From Planoprotostelium fungivorum (taxonomy: Eukaryota; Evosea; Variosea; Cavosteliida; Cavosteliaceae), in NCBI GenBank assembly GCA_003024175.1, contig MDYQ01000215.1, forward strand, positions 1-46,267: a stretch of 46,267 nucleotides of DNA. The letters run 5' to 3'. The translations under genes and the position numbers were made by a program. Every line of letters starts with the position of its first letter. Position 1 is the stretch's first letter. Below, in pieces: positions 8,925 through 21,744 of the stretch. The notes under the pieces are model-generated. The model had not been told where the DNA came from and made no database searches. It was given only the letters and a program-made list of their open reading frames with translations.

Positions 8925-11900
8925 CTACAGAGGTGGGGGTGGGATGCCTTCCAAAAAAGGTGGAGGTGGCACATCATCATCCATGTGCGGAGGTGGAGGT
9001 GGCACATCATCACCCATGTGCGGAGGTGGAGGTGGCACATCATCATCCATGTGAGGAGGCGGCACGTCATCCACGTGCGGAAGTGGGGGTGGCACTTCAT
9101 CATCCGTGTGAGGAGGTGGAGGTGGCACATCATCATGAACGTGAGGGGGTGGTATGTCACCACTGTGATGAGGAGGTGGGGGTGGTACATCATCAGCTAC
9201 GTGAGGAGGTGGGGGTGGCACATCGTCCATAGGTGGCACGTCATCACTCATTGGGGGTGGAGGTACATCATCAACCTTGTGAGGGGGTGGTGGAGGTACA
9301 TCGTCACTCTCGGGTGGTGGAGGGGGTACATCCTTCTTGTGTTGTGGAGCATCGTCACCGCGGATTGGAGGGGAAGCCTCGTCCTTCTTCTCCTCTGACG
9401 TTTCCGTCTCTCTCTTCGGCTGAGGAGGTACCTATAGGTGTCACCCACTGTCATCCTCTCCTCTCCACCTCTCTCTCGTTGACACTGCTCTCCTTGGTCT
9501 GTGCGGCAAACGACAGCGTCGTCTGAGTGTCTGACGCTCCGACTGCCTTCGGTGCCGCTCTGGCTGTCGGAGTCCATCAACAATGGATCAAACAAACGAC
9601 TCACCTGACGAGTTTGATCGGAAGCGTCCACCACTCTTCTGAATCAATTCGTTCTTGAGAGTTCGAATGTGAGAGAGTGCCGTCGTCAGCGTGTTCTCCA
9701 TGGCGGTCAGCTTGTCGAGCGATATACCTGCGAGACGTCGGTCGATGCATCGTCCCTCCATCTCACCTGCCGTGTCGCTGAGACCCGTGAGTGCGGCGAG
9801 GACCATGAGCATGCCCAGATTGGGATCAACGGGGGAGGGTGTGATTCCGAAGTCCCTTCGGCTGACGGTGGGGCTCGGTATATCGGCCAGCGCCTCCGCT
9901 TCGCTTCTCATCATCTGTCCCTTCTTCTCTTTCTTCTCTTCTCTTCCCTTGCTCACTGCATTCTCTTTCAGAACGGACGTCTCGTCTTTACATTCACCTT
10001 GCTCCTCCGCGTCGATCTGTCTCTTGATCTCAGCCGCCTCTTTCGCCATCAACTTCATGGAAGAATACTTGACTCTCTGCACTCTCATTCGGATGATGGA
10101 TTGTGCCATGATGACAGACTTCTTCTTCCTCTCGTACCTACCACAGTCAGACTCCCTCTCCCTCGTCGTTCACCTCTTCTTGGCCAAGAAACCACGCACG
10201 CATCTCTGCATCTTCAGGGCGGCTCTCGTCTTCTTGGCCAGCATCCTGCCCAACCAACCTCTCACCACTCTCTGAATGGTTCCTGATCGAGATCATCACG
10301 AGCTCGTCACCTCTCGACGCACCTGCGGGGATGTGGAGCTTCTCGCTTCTCATGACTTCCAACTTTGTGTACTGTTCGCTTCGCAAGAAGACTTTGGTCA
10401 GGCCCAACTGACAGTCCTTACTGTCGAGGGACAGTTCTTCCAGTATGGCGGCCACTGCAGATCGGACGCTCTTTCCGTCCGACACTTTGATCTGCCGGAC
10501 GTCATCTTCTGGCGGGGTGTGATGATTCTTCACCTTTGGAAATACGATGCGGAATCTCTTGTAGAAGACATCGACTGGGATACGAATGGGATAACCCGAT
10601 CTCCTGATGCGAATGGTCTCTAAGACTCCGGCACAGTTGAGTTGAGACAAGACTTCTGGCCCGGTCAACACGTCAGGCTTCTTCGCCGCGTTGGGTTTGA
10701 TGCAACGGATCCAATGAGGTTCAGTTGAATTGATCAGTTTCATCAGATCGTCCAGCTGATCGTGTCAACCAGAGATGGACACGTCTCTTCACCTGATTTC
10801 TGAATTCTGATCCAACGGTCGTCTTCTTCTTCGACTCCTTCTTGCCCCCACGGCTCAACAGATTGGCTATGAACGGTACATTGCTGGTCTGAATGAGATC
10901 GACCAGATCGTCAGCCAGAGAGTCCTTGTTCTTTTCCAGGAATCCTGCCACCTGAAGCATCTTCAGTCGCGGTAGAAGTTACAGCAACGCACCTCGTAGG
11001 ATACACCACCGGCGTAGTGCTTGACGACGAAGGCGGATTGACTGAGTTTGGGCTTCTCGAAGTAAGAGTGTGTCGTGTGATTCGTGATCAACTTCTGCAG
11101 GAGAGTCTGATTCGTTGCCTTTGGAAAATTGCTCTCTTCGTCCAACAGAGAGATGATGCCTAACCTGTAGCCTCCGTCAGATATGGCATGTTACCGTGAT
11201 GACTCACGGTTTCTTCTCGATGAGGTCCAGACAGACTTGATTGTCTACGAAGTCGATCTTTGTGTAATCGATCTCCTCGGCCTAGATGATTTCAGCTATG
11301 ACACAGATGACATCCGATACTGACCAGACATGCCTCTTGCTCCCATTTGAACGTGTGACGATTGTAATGTTGCTGCAACTTTTCGTTGGCAAAGTTGATG
11401 CAAAACTGTTCGAAAGAGTTGACCTGCCGATCGTGAATCGAGACGCCCCGAAGAAGAAAGAACCTTGAACGCTTCGAAACCAAAGATATCCAATAGACCG
11501 ATGAACAGTTGAGGATCTTCTGATTCGAGGGACTGATTGATTCGATCGACCAACCAGTTAAAAGTCGCACCGTACAGTGCCTTACTCAGACCTACGTACT
11601 CTTCACCTACACCGAATCTCAATCGACTCACTGTCTCGATTGTCACAAGATTGCTGCATGTCCAGGGCAACGACGAAATATTCTCCCTTGATCATGTTCC
11701 TTCGGTTGACCAAGTTGAACTCCATCTTCTTCGTATCGACACCAAAGAGATCGGCGGCGAGGGACAAGATGGGACGATTCGATACGGTGGCAGTGTGCCA
11801 CGTCTTCGTCTCGTCCAAGAGAAAGTTGACGTTTCCAAGGTGAAGGATTCCGGCGACGACTCGCAAGATGGATCGCACCTGTCTCGAAATGAATCAACGA

Positions 11901-13292
11901 TTCACATCGAACGAGTGATGCACATGAAGAGATGATGGTGATGGTGATGATGATGATGATGATGGACGAGAGAGATGATGGATGAGATGAAGCTCGTTTC
12001 ACCTCAGCACTCTCCAGCCCAACGATGGAAAAGGCTTCTAATAGATCTCGAAAATTCTTTGATTCGTCTTCGTCATTGTCTCCCAGATCGTACGTACCTT
12101 CTTGTTCAACGAAATTTCCCTCAGTTCTCTCACCTGACTGTCTCAGATAATGGAAACTGTCTGCGGCCTGCAATCTCAATTGCTCTCTCAACTCTGCACT
12201 GGCTCCGCTCAACAGCTGCACTTGTGAGTAGACACATAGAGGACGAATGTGTCGTGCACCTGATAGAACACGTGGTAATTCCTCTCTCCGATGGCTTGCT
12301 TCGACACTCTGGACCTCTCCAACAAGTAGTTTGTGATCTGGGCACCTGTGAGGAAGCCACTCTGATCGAATTGAATCTGAAAATCGTTCAGTTTTGAGTC
12401 GAATAAAGTCACTGCAGCTCCACCTTGATGAACTTTCCGAATCGAGAGGAGTTGTTGTTACGCAGTGTCTTTGCGTTTCCAAAGGCCTCCAAGATGGGAT
12501 TAGCCTGCATGATGCGATTCTGAATGTTGCCCTCCGTCAACCTCTTGACACCTGCCACCTCCCCTGACCCTCTTCAGTCTCTTCTCTCGTCGTGGACTCA
12601 CCGAGGTACTTCATGAGATACTTTGTTGTCTCCGTCTTTCCTGCTCCCGATTCACCCGAGATGAGAACGGACTGGCTCGCATTATTCTTCAACAGTGAAT
12701 CGTATGAGGCGTCGGCGATGGCAAAGATGTGAGGCGGCAGGTCGTTCTCCAGTCCCCTCTTTCTGTCATCATCTTCAGTTTGAGGTGAAGATGATGGAGA
12801 ATTACCTGTACTGGTGGATGATGTCCTCTCCGTAGAGAGGTAACCTCTTGAATGGGTTGACGGCGATGACGATGGGACCGACATACGTGTAGACCTGTCG
12901 TTAGCTGAGAACGGTTGGAGTGATGGTCGGTCACCTGATTCTGTGCGTATCTTCCTCTGATATTGTGGAGTAAAGTGGACTCGTGGAGCTCGGGTAGCTA
13001 TCACGTCAGACATTATGTCTTCCCATATGTTTGTTTGAATCACCTTCAGCATGTCGTCGAGCAGTTCTAATGTGTTGCCAGTGGTGAGTGGATGAATTTG
13101 ACCTTCTTTGACACTGTGCTCGATCTCCTCACCATTGTCAACAGACATCACAATCAGACTCTTGGCACCAACTCCAGATATCTCTCCATACACCCAGGCA
13201 TCCTACACATCTCAATCTTCGTCGACCTCCTCGTATCTCACCTGAGGGTGATAAAAGAAGACGGGAAGACCGGGAACTAAAGCCTTCGACAT
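8925..13292 (-). CDS. Unconventional myosin with three IQ motifs and a proline-repeat tail
   Basis: This is an actin-based motor on the minus strand with about 20 exons and introns of 36-60 nt. The N-terminus ([17 protein letters not shown], then AWVYGEISG) is an SH3-like subdomain. The motor follows, with GESGAGKTE (P-loop), NNNSSRFGK (switch I), DIFGFEAF (switch II), [17 protein letters not shown], the actin-binding region near [19 protein letters not shown] and the SH1/SH2 segment [13 protein letters not shown]. The catalytic motifs look intact. The neck has about three IQ-like motifs (for example [16 protein letters not shown] and [12 protein letters not shown]). A coiled, acidic linker then leads to a tail of roughly 15 VPPPPPH-xDD units. 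There is no TH1, FERM or DIL domain. The class is unassigned. A CAT-rich microsatellite sits in one intron (11935-11966). Confidence 0.93.
8930..9345 (-). repeat. Coding minisatellite, VPPPPPH-DD repeats
   Basis: These are in-frame tandem repeats at the 3' end of the myosin gene, with units of about 21-36 nt. They encode VPPPPPH or VPPPPH followed by two or three Asp residues, and the last units read FLEGIPPPP before the stop. About 15 degenerate copies are present. On the opposite strand the same DNA reads as Trp/His/Gly-rich frames, which are artefacts. Confidence 0.9.
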
Positions 13293-13591
13293 GATGCGAT
13301 GTTTGGATCTGTCCCTCTCTCCTTGTGGCTACGATCCTCCTCTGGGTTCAGAGTTTTCTCTGCGACTCTGTCCGAGCGGAGATTTTACTGTGGCACTACC
13401 TTTTCCCCGAATGCCTCCCTCAATTTTCTGATTCAAGTGAAGGTGAGCCACAGATGGACACATTCACACGATCGTCGTGAACTGGATCGTTCATTCCCTG
13501 GTGTACGGATCCTGCCCTGCAGATTCAAAATTCGAAAGATATCTACAACGGAGTTTGCTGTGATGTGGATTGAGAACGATGCATCATCACG
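13293..13591. promoter_or_regulatory. Divergent promoter region between myosin and codanin-1
   Basis: This is 299 bp between two divergent ATGs. An open frame from 13299 runs through it into the codanin first exon in another frame; it has no recognisable feature and I treat it as chance. No TATA box is obvious. Confidence 0.35.
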
Positions 13592-16500
13592 ATGGGAGGA
13601 TATGAAACGACCATCTCAAATATCAAATCGAGAGGATGGCTGGCTGATCCTGACTTCAAATCGTGGCTGACATCACACAATCAAAATGATCTGTGGGACG
13701 GCTTCACACGCAGGCAATTTGCAGATCATTTTACGAAGGATATTCAGTATCGCCTTGATCATTACCCTAGGCATGCAACTGTAACTTCGGGTGAGAAAGC
13801 AGACCGTGAAGCATGTGATGAGCCTCTTCAGGTAACACCACTAAGCCAGCCGTGAAGGGAAACATTTGGACAGCACGACAGGTGAGTTTGTGAAGAGAGA
13901 GCAACAGACGAAAAGAAGTAGGTACAAATGAAGCCGTCAAACGCCCCTGGATACGATGAAGAGACAGAGAAAGGAATAGTAGAAGTGTATTGTTGCATGA
14001 TCACCACGGCTCTCCTCCCTCCATTATCCGAGATCTTCACCATCCTCCAACGATTAGATCCCAAGTTGGCGCATGATCTGAGAGGAGACGGCAGCCAATC
14101 TCCTTCTCCTCCATTCCATCCTCACCGTTTCACATGTCTCTGCGTCTCTCGACTATTACCCTTCATATTCACCTTGGGCGAGGGGGTAATTGCATTTCGA
14201 TATCATCTCTACCGTTAACTCCATAGGTCATGACACCACTGCACCAAAACGAATCGATGAAGATCTACGCACCACAAGCGGTAGAGGAATTGGGAATTTA
14301 CATCAAGAACAAAACCCTGACGAGACAGAGAGAGGGGACAAATGGTGCAGACTCTCAAGAGCAAGGTGAAGAAAGCCACTCTTCTTCCATCACGAATGAC
14401 ACGGAGAAGGAAGTGGAGCGTTTCACTCTCCACAGATCTACATGAGTGCTCCTTACAACACCATCACTGATTCTAGGAATCACATCGGTTTGGGGTGAGT
14501 CATCGAATGGAGCATATCGTCATCAGAACAGGAACGATGAACTGTTACTCTACAACAACAGAGAGAAAGTCAGGGACGCCTTCTTCGCTCTCTTGCGAAG
14601 AGCTACGGAAGAGACGACCACCTTCACACAGAACGAGAGGGAGAGGTGAAGGAGATGGAGTGAGAGAGACTGATGCCTCTCAGAAAGAGACCGTCGATCG
14701 ATGAGGAGATCCTTCAGATGATGTCTCTCATGTCTCAGGGAAACTACCACTGGTTCAGTCGATTGTTCGTCAGTCAATTGTTTCAACCGAAGACGAAATA
14801 CAGAGAGGAGAGGGACAGAAAGATCGACAAGTTGGCGGCCAACGATCCCATCAAGTGAGGAGGAGGGGAGGAGAGAGAATGACAGAGACAGGATGAAGAG
14901 ATTAGAAGATCGAATGAGGGGAAGGGAGGACAACAGACAGAACATGAGAGGAGACAGACTGTACGACGCGTACACGGAAAATCCGGTAGAGCAGTTTCTG
15001 TCCAAGTTTCTGACCGTGACCAACAACTTCACTCTGAGTCAGATCATCCACGAGGGATTGAAGAGGGAGCTGCGAGTGCTACTGCAGAGCAAAGAGAAGA
15101 TCGAATCACACACGAATCATGTTGCGGCAGTCAGATCAGCCTCTCAGAGGATATTACACATCCACACACTCACCAGAGTGAGTCACCTCTTGCGATCGCA
15201 CTCTCTGACGCTGCGATAGATGATATGGAATATGGAGAGCGGACGATATTCCATGTTGGCCTCGAATTTTCATCAACACAGCACGATCATCAATGACATC
15301 ATCAAGTGAGATGACGTTCAACACGATGAAATCTGATACCACAGGTCACACAACGAGAGGCATCAAGAGGAGATCGACATGTGGTTGAAAGAAGAGAGAG
15401 AAAGGAAACAGGAAGAACTGAACACCAGCCGAGTGAGAGGAGAAGGGGATCCATCAATGACACGAAGCAGAGCGATCCACTTGCATATCTTGCCCTCTCC
15501 TGGAGAGAAGGGAAGACGCAATTGTACATCGAATGGATCACGAGATGGTGTGTCTTGGTGGAAGAGAAGAGTAAGCACATGATAAGAAAGACAAATTATT
15601 TCAACGCCATCGTTCGTTTCCTCGTGCACATCTACCGATCCATCTTCAGTGTCGATCGCCTCCCCTCCAGCCAGCAGACTTACATCGGATACTGCATCGA
15701 GTCCATGTTGAACAGCATGCAGGTGACCCTCCTTCCACCTCGTTTGCATTCTGACGTCTGTCACAGATCGATCCTCTCACCATCACCCCACTCGACGTCT
15801 CCTCCATCGATGACTCCGACCGAAAGACCAGTGAGATTTCATCGTTTCGCTGAATCGTCACACTTCTCAGAGGAAGATTGGGACGGAATCGTCACCGACG
15901 AATATTTCATCAACCACCACTGGCCACTCTTGCGTCAGATGAAGGGTGTCATGACTACGAACAATCTGAGCCATCGTCATCTCAACAGCCAGCCTCCCGT
16001 TCAGAGGGGGAGAACAGAGGGATCCAGGAGCAGGATCACACCGATATCTGTAGACACGAACGTTCAACCTGTGAGGAAGAAGGAGACGGCGATGAAGAGT
16101 GCACAGAGTCAGGTGAGAGACTGGAAGGTGAAGGAGAAGTGACGCCGTACAGTTGAGGCAGTGGTTCTTCTGGCAGAATCCAGAGTTGAAGCATTTGTGT
16201 CACTTTGTCGGAGATCAGATCGGGAGCAATGCATATCATCATTCCCTTCAATCTCTACCCACATACATCAAGGTGAAGATAGATCAGATCTAACGTCACA
16301 TTGCATCTAAATAGTGGAACAGAGACAGACAGAGGAATACATAGTGTGGAGAGAACTGAAAGAAGAAAACGAAGAAGGCGAAGAAGAAGAGATGATCAAG
16401 AGGCTACGGAGAGAATGCAGCAGAGATGTCATCGAAGCATTTTTGAGAAACATCGAAGAGTATTCCTCCCAGAGGATCCCTCAATCCATTCAGCTCATGA

Positions 16501-17855
16501 CTCCTCTGAGTATCCTCTCTTTTTCATCTTTCAATCCATTCTTTCCTTCACTCTTCAGACGCTGATTCCTCTCTCGTATCCATCGCCTGCGAGATGACAA
16601 TGGAGTACATCAGAGAGACTTACAAACAGCAGACAGAGAGGGTAATTCGTTTCGATGAGATGAACGTCATAAATACTGAAGATGGATCAGATTGCCAACA
16701 TGGGTGTGGAATTATTGGATTCATTCATCAAGAAGGAGAGCACGATGACCAAGAGAGAATTGTCCAATTTGGATCCGATCAAGGTAGACTGGATTCAGCT
16801 ATGAATATGACTGTAGGACAGTTGGAGAACAACGAAACACCCTTCAGCCACATGCAGTTGGCGATCAAGCAATTGAAGGACATGCAAGGTCATTCGATTC
16901 AAGGTGATCCACTGTCACATCTCAAACTTATGATGATTAGATTGCGGAAAACACCCATTGGTGAAGAAGAAAGCGATCAGGAGAACCATCGTCTCCTTAG
17001 CTTCCCTCTTGAATACGATATCCGTCGTGCAATCCAAGCCCGACTTAGACACGATCGGCGAGAGTGAGATCGATCCGCTCGCACTCGTATTGATTGAAAG
17101 ACAGAGCTCTACGGTACAGTCCTGCAGCATTTGGCTGTAGGAATATCTAATCGAGCTGCCGAACTCGTAATGGTCAGCGACCGCGACATCTCTTCTCTGT
17201 CCTTGCGAACGAAGGAAGAATCTCAAAGGCAGAGGAACATCGTAATGGTGTGCGCAAATCATCGCATCCATGAATGATCGAATGACAGAGAAAGTGTGAA
17301 CCGAATTGTGAAGAGGAGATGACATGGGAGGATGGAATCATCTTGATCGTCAACATCTTTAACATCTTGCAATCGTTAGATCCGGAACTGGTCGACATCC
17401 TTCCACAACACATGTTATCTAGCACCGTGTTGGATCGACTGAACGGCATACACGAGGAGGAGGGAAAAACAGTGAGACATTATTTGTACCACTGACGAAT
17501 ATCTGAATCGATTAGATCTTGCACAATACCCTCCATTGGATGATTTATCTTGTATATATGGATCTGATAAGCTACGCCTATTTCATTCAAACCATTGTAT
17601 CGACGTTAAACTACTTGAGAGAGAAGAACGTGAGAGTCAAATCTGCATGACACATCTCATCTTTTATAGACGAAGCTGATGGGCTTTGCTGCGGAATGGA
17701 TCGAACAGTATCTGAGAGATTTGGAATCTGTAGAGAGACAGAAGGGAAGAGACACAGAGATGACCAGGATCCCTCTCGTCGCCCTTTTGTATCAAATCAC
17801 GCCATCACCCACCGAAAGCGAAATCTTTCGTTCTCCAGGGGTAGTACTACTCTGA
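13592..17855 (+). CDS. CDAN1: Codanin-1 homologue
   Basis: Codanin-1 binds the histone chaperone ASF1 and limits delivery of histones H3-H4 to chromatin; in humans it works with CDIN1. About 20 exons on the plus strand give a protein of roughly 1,100 aa (human about 1,227). Matches in order: an N-terminal segment with FTRRQFADHFTKDIQYRL; EETEKGIVEVYCCMITTALL followed by IFTILQRLD (about 13960-14060); a segment with NREKVRDAFFALLR; WFSRLFVSQLF; NPVEQFLSKFLTVTNNFTLS; a helix with NAIVRFLVHIYRSIF (15595-15650); then LRQWFFWQNPELKHLCHFVG-DQIGSN (about 16155-16230), which mirrors the human FVAERIGSN region; and VSIACEMTMEYI. The C-terminal helices end at 17855. The family call rests on collinearity along the whole length. 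The human N-terminal ASF1-binding low-complexity part is shorter here. Confidence 0.85.
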
Positions 17856-17890
17856 TCAATACACGATCGATTTTGTAATCTTTTATACAT

Positions 17891-19960
17891 TCACTTCTTG
17901 TCCTCTCGCACCATCTTGAATACCCCCAGTTTCTGTTCTTCGGTCAGCGAGTGTTTGAACTCGTCACCCACCTCCAATCTCTCCATCTTCCTCTCTAATT
18001 CTGCCACGTCCTCTTCATCTCCCGAATCGATCTGAACGCTCAGTTGACGTCTCACCTTCACGACGTCCTCACCTCTCTCTCCACCGGTTGCACTGGATTC
18101 GGCTTCAGAGAAGAGAATACACTCAACAGATTCCTCTCGGCCAGCAGACCTGCACCGGGCCCCAGCCCATTCAGACGGCCGAATTCGTCACCTGATGTCG
18201 TCAGTCCACTCCATCGACTCGCTCGTAGGCCCACCGGAGGAATCACAAACGGAGAAGAGGAATTCTTGTACGTTGTGCTTCAGCGCGACGTTCAAGGAGG
18301 TCAGATGCTTGCGGAGAGCCACTGCGATCAAGGTTCCCCCTTTCGGACCCCTTCACGTATCAGCCGTGCTTCTCGTCATCACTCACTCCATCGTCGTCTC
18401 TTGGTCATCGCTGTTTGGGTAGACGTAATCTTTGATGAACTGTTGGTGTCCCTCGTTGGAAGAAGAGATTCCGGTGAGAATCATCAGGAGGGACACGAGG
18501 CCCTCCGGTGTGTTGTTCTTCTCGATCTGGCTCTCCAGCAGCCTCAGCAGTGCCTCTACCACTGTCTCGTCGGTATATCGACCTTGAATGCTCCTGGGTA
18601 TGTTGAGCACGCACAACAAGAAGGGTGACTGGTAGGGGGCATCCGATAGATCTCCTCTCGTCAAGACCCTCTTCAAGAGTGGAATCATTCTGTCCTACGT
18701 CAGAGAGGCTTTTCGAGTGAATCTGCACCTCTCCATCTCCATCTTCTCATCTGTCGATGGTTCTTCTGCTCCACCGACGCTGGCCAGAGGACCGAGATGC
18801 ATGGTCAGATTGAAGATGATCTTCAGGATGTCGTTCGACACGACTTGATCTGGATGTCCGCAGTTGATGTCCTTCTCCATCAACTGATGCACTCAATCTC
18901 CATGATCATCATCATCAGGACTCACCGTGATGTATGTGTTCAATGCTTTCGCTCTCTGAAATACCTCTTTGTTGTTCATGTTCACACTGCAGTGAAACAG
19001 GATGCGGTTGATAGGGAAAACTTCAGGAGGCATGGGAATCGCATCGGGTGCGATCGTCTTCAATTTATGCAGACTGTTCTCTATCCCTTCGTTTCTCACG
19101 AACGTATCACGTGATTCTATGGACTTTCCCAACACATTCACCAGCAATTTGAGAGCTTCAAGCTGAATGGCAGTGCTGCCGGTGATTCTCTTGTCGACGC
19201 CAGCTAACTCCATCACGTACGGGATGGCCTGACGTAGTTCTCAATGAACTGGTCTCATTCTTAGCTTACTTGATGGACGGATTGCATTCCTTCTTCCTCC
19301 CTGCAACAGATGCGTAATGCTTCCAATAGAATGGCCTGATCTGTAGGATATCATTAACAGCTGACGAATCTGCATCACCTTGCCCCAGATCGTCCCTCCT
19401 AACACGAAGTAATTGGAAGAGTAGACTGACGAACGATTCTTTTACTTTGAGTCCATATCGATCTACGAATGATAATGAAGGTAAGATGTTAAGGATCAGT
19501 CTGAGTCTGGAGTTACGATGTGATAAGGATATCTGCATTCTGCCGATTGAAATGTCGGACAGATGCTATAACCGGAGATAAAGACAGTGTCGGTACTTCT
19601 TCCTGAGATCCAACTGCTTGAAGCACCTCCTTCATCACTTGAAAGTAATCTCCAGCCAATTGCTGTACATCTTCGCCGTTGTAGACGCTGTCGAGTCTCA
19701 ATCCTTTCTCCAAGATTCTTGGCTTGTATCGAGTGAAGAACAGGTGAACACAATACAGATCTATGATGCTATGCTTGATGTACGAGTCCAGGGACCCACA
19801 AGTACGAATTGCAATTATGTGACAGGTGGTTGGTAATACATAGACAAATGAGGGATCGAGTTTGACACCACCTCCCTTCTCAGCGCTTTTGAGAGGGCCG
19901 GTCAAAACGCACGTATTCACTATGCGAGACGAAGAGAACTCACGGGCATCGTACCATCTG
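17891..19960 (-). CDS. RIC8: RIC8-like G-alpha chaperone and exchange factor
   Basis: RIC8/synembryn folds nascent G-alpha subunits and promotes GDP-GTP exchange in the cytoplasm; it is an armadillo-type helical protein. Minus-strand exons match the family in order: EDVQQLAGDYFQ (about 19640-19680), YGLKVKESFVSLLFQLLR, QAILLEALRICCREEEGM, IQLEALKLLVNVLG, INRILFHCSVNMNNKEVFQ, NDILKIIFNLTMHLGP, TVVEALLRLLESQIEKNN, VALKHNVQEFLFSVC, GPGAGLLAERNLL, and the C-terminal LTEEQKLGVFKMVRE, which parallels the MTEEQKE segment of animal RIC8. The 3' end is firm (TGA at 17891-17893). The 5' end is not: the frame upstream of EDVQQL has no ATG, so a short first exon probably lies near 19940-19960 (an ATG followed by a GTGAGT donor). 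The neighbouring codanin gene converges, with 35 bp between stops. Confidence 0.85.
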
Positions 19961-20086
19961 GTAGCCCTATTGGAAGCGCTTATAACACTATACTGCGAAG
20001 CGCTTGATAATACCGCGAGCCGAATATTCGCGAGAGGGGCCCTTTGTGGTTCTGCGAAAGAAGCTCATTCTTGACGGCTCACAGAG

Positions 20087-21358
20087 ATGAGCAAGCTCTT
20101 CGTCGCCCTCTTAGCCCTCTTGTGCGTCAGCGCTGTCGCTGGAAAGTACCAGCTGTCTTTCGACTTTGGAAAGCAGAACTTCTTCGACAACTGGAACTTC
20201 TTCACAGGCAACGACCCTACTAATGGTCACGTGAAGGTGAGATGTTCTGTCGATCCTCTGGTGTGACCTGAAATAGTTCGTCTCTCAATCCGAGGCAAAG
20301 AGTGCTGGGCTTATCTCCACCAGTGGATCCAACATTTACATGGGTGTGGACCACACCAACAATGCCACCGACGGAAGAAGGGCTGTTCGTCTGCAGAGCA
20401 AGCAGGCGTGGAGCAGAGCTCTCTTTGTCCTTGTCCTGCCTCACATGCCAGGAGCTGCTTGCGGCGGTGAGATCGTATGTTCTCTTACACGTCCGTCTGA
20501 TCTCTTTCATAGTTTGGCCCGCCTTCTGGTCAAATGGACCCGGGACCTGGCCCTACGGGGGCGAAATCGACGTTCTGGAGGTAAGCACTCTTCTCCTTCA
20601 AAATCTGATCACGAGGCAGGGAGTCAACAAGCTGGGAACCAATCAGTACACCCTCCATACTGGTCCTAACTGCCAGATGCCTGCCTCAAGAAACATGACT
20701 GGAAAGTGGGTCCAGAGCAACAACTGTGACAACACCATGACCGCTTCAGGAGGCGGCGGTGCCGGTTGCGCTGTCGGTGACCAGGATGGAACTTTCGGTT
20801 CTGCCTTCAATAAGAGAGGTGAACATCCGTCTCACTATTACATCATCATCATCAATTCCGCGATCATCTTGCACCCTTCATCACATGCTCAAGAGATCTG
20901 CAGGTGGTGGAGCCATAGCTTACGATATCCGTGACTCTGGTATCCGTGCTTGGACTTTCACCAAGGACACCTTGCCCTCCGATATCAGATCCGACTCCAT
21001 CGACACCGCTCAATGGCCTCAGCCCAACGCCTGTGAGAACATCTCTCGACCTCATCTCTTCATCTCCAACACGTTCCATGTCTAAAAGAAGTCACAGATT
21101 TTCCTTTCGGTAGCTCTTGCTCTGCCGACCACTTTGGCGCTCAGACTCTCATCTTCGACGTGAGACACTGCATCCTCTCATTCCATGTCTGATCAACTTC
21201 AGATCACCTTCTGCGGCGACTGGGCCGGAAGCAACTGGGTCTACAACACTCAAGCTGCCTGCCCTGGCTCTTGCAAAGACTTTGTCTCCTACAACCCCAA
21301 AGCTTTCAGCAACACGTACTGGACCATCGAGAGTCTGAAGGTCTACCAAGGAAACTGA
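20087..21358 (+). CDS. Secreted GH16 endo-beta-1,3(4)-glucanase
   Basis: This is a glycoside hydrolase family 16 enzyme expected to cut beta-1,3/1,4-glucans outside the cell. Seven exons (20087-20236, 20277-20466, 20513-20580, 20620-20818, 20904-21032, 21098-21159, 21203-21358) give 317 aa. Residues 1-19 are a signal peptide (LFVALLALLCVSAVAG). The catalytic signature GGEIDVLEGVN holds the nucleophile and acid/base Glu residues and is split by an intron after the second Glu. Other family features are WPAFWSNGP, NQYTLHTGPNC, GIRAWTF, ITFCGDWAG and TYWTIESLKVYQ. The pattern is closest to fungal laminarinase-type GH16. The second intron donor is the GTGAGA at 20467, not the later GTATGT, because only that gives CGVWPAFW. 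A role in digesting fungal or algal prey walls is an inference. Confidence 0.93.
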
Positions 21359-21744
21359 GTGATCATGGCGATCGCGTCCATAAACGATGCTGAATCATCT
21401 TTGTGTCGAGTGCATGATTTGAAGTACATCATATGAATGATAATCCAAGAGATCACCGTCGTACAAGGTTACGCTCCTGGTTTAAAACAGTCTGTTATCC
21501 ATAAGGTACCAGTACCATCATCGACTCCTGTTCTGAACAGGCCATATATGCTGAGTGACAGCCTTCCGATGTGATGGGTGAAGATCGAGATCTGGAAGTT
21601 GTCTCTATCAGATCTCAACTAAACATCTTTGAATTCTCATGGAAGGACAAACGTATCACGATGCGATGTTTTATCACAGTGCAGTGACCTGGCTGTCGTG
21701 TGTATCCATATAAGTAAATAGACAGGTGTATGATGTATTATTTT
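21359..21744. other. Convergent intergenic spacer
   Basis: This is 386 bp between the glucanase stop and the receptor-kinase stop. No coding frame with support, RNA gene or repeat is visible; it is likely the two 3' UTRs. Confidence 0.4.

Noticed and set aside
8857-9398. Long plus-strand frames rich in His, Trp, Arg and Gly
   Set aside because: They are the complement of the myosin VPPPPPH repeat; periodic repeats keep all frames open.
9669-10286. Long plus-strand frames opposite the myosin neck
   Set aside because: The minus strand carries IQ motifs and linked exons; the plus frames have no motif or splice support.
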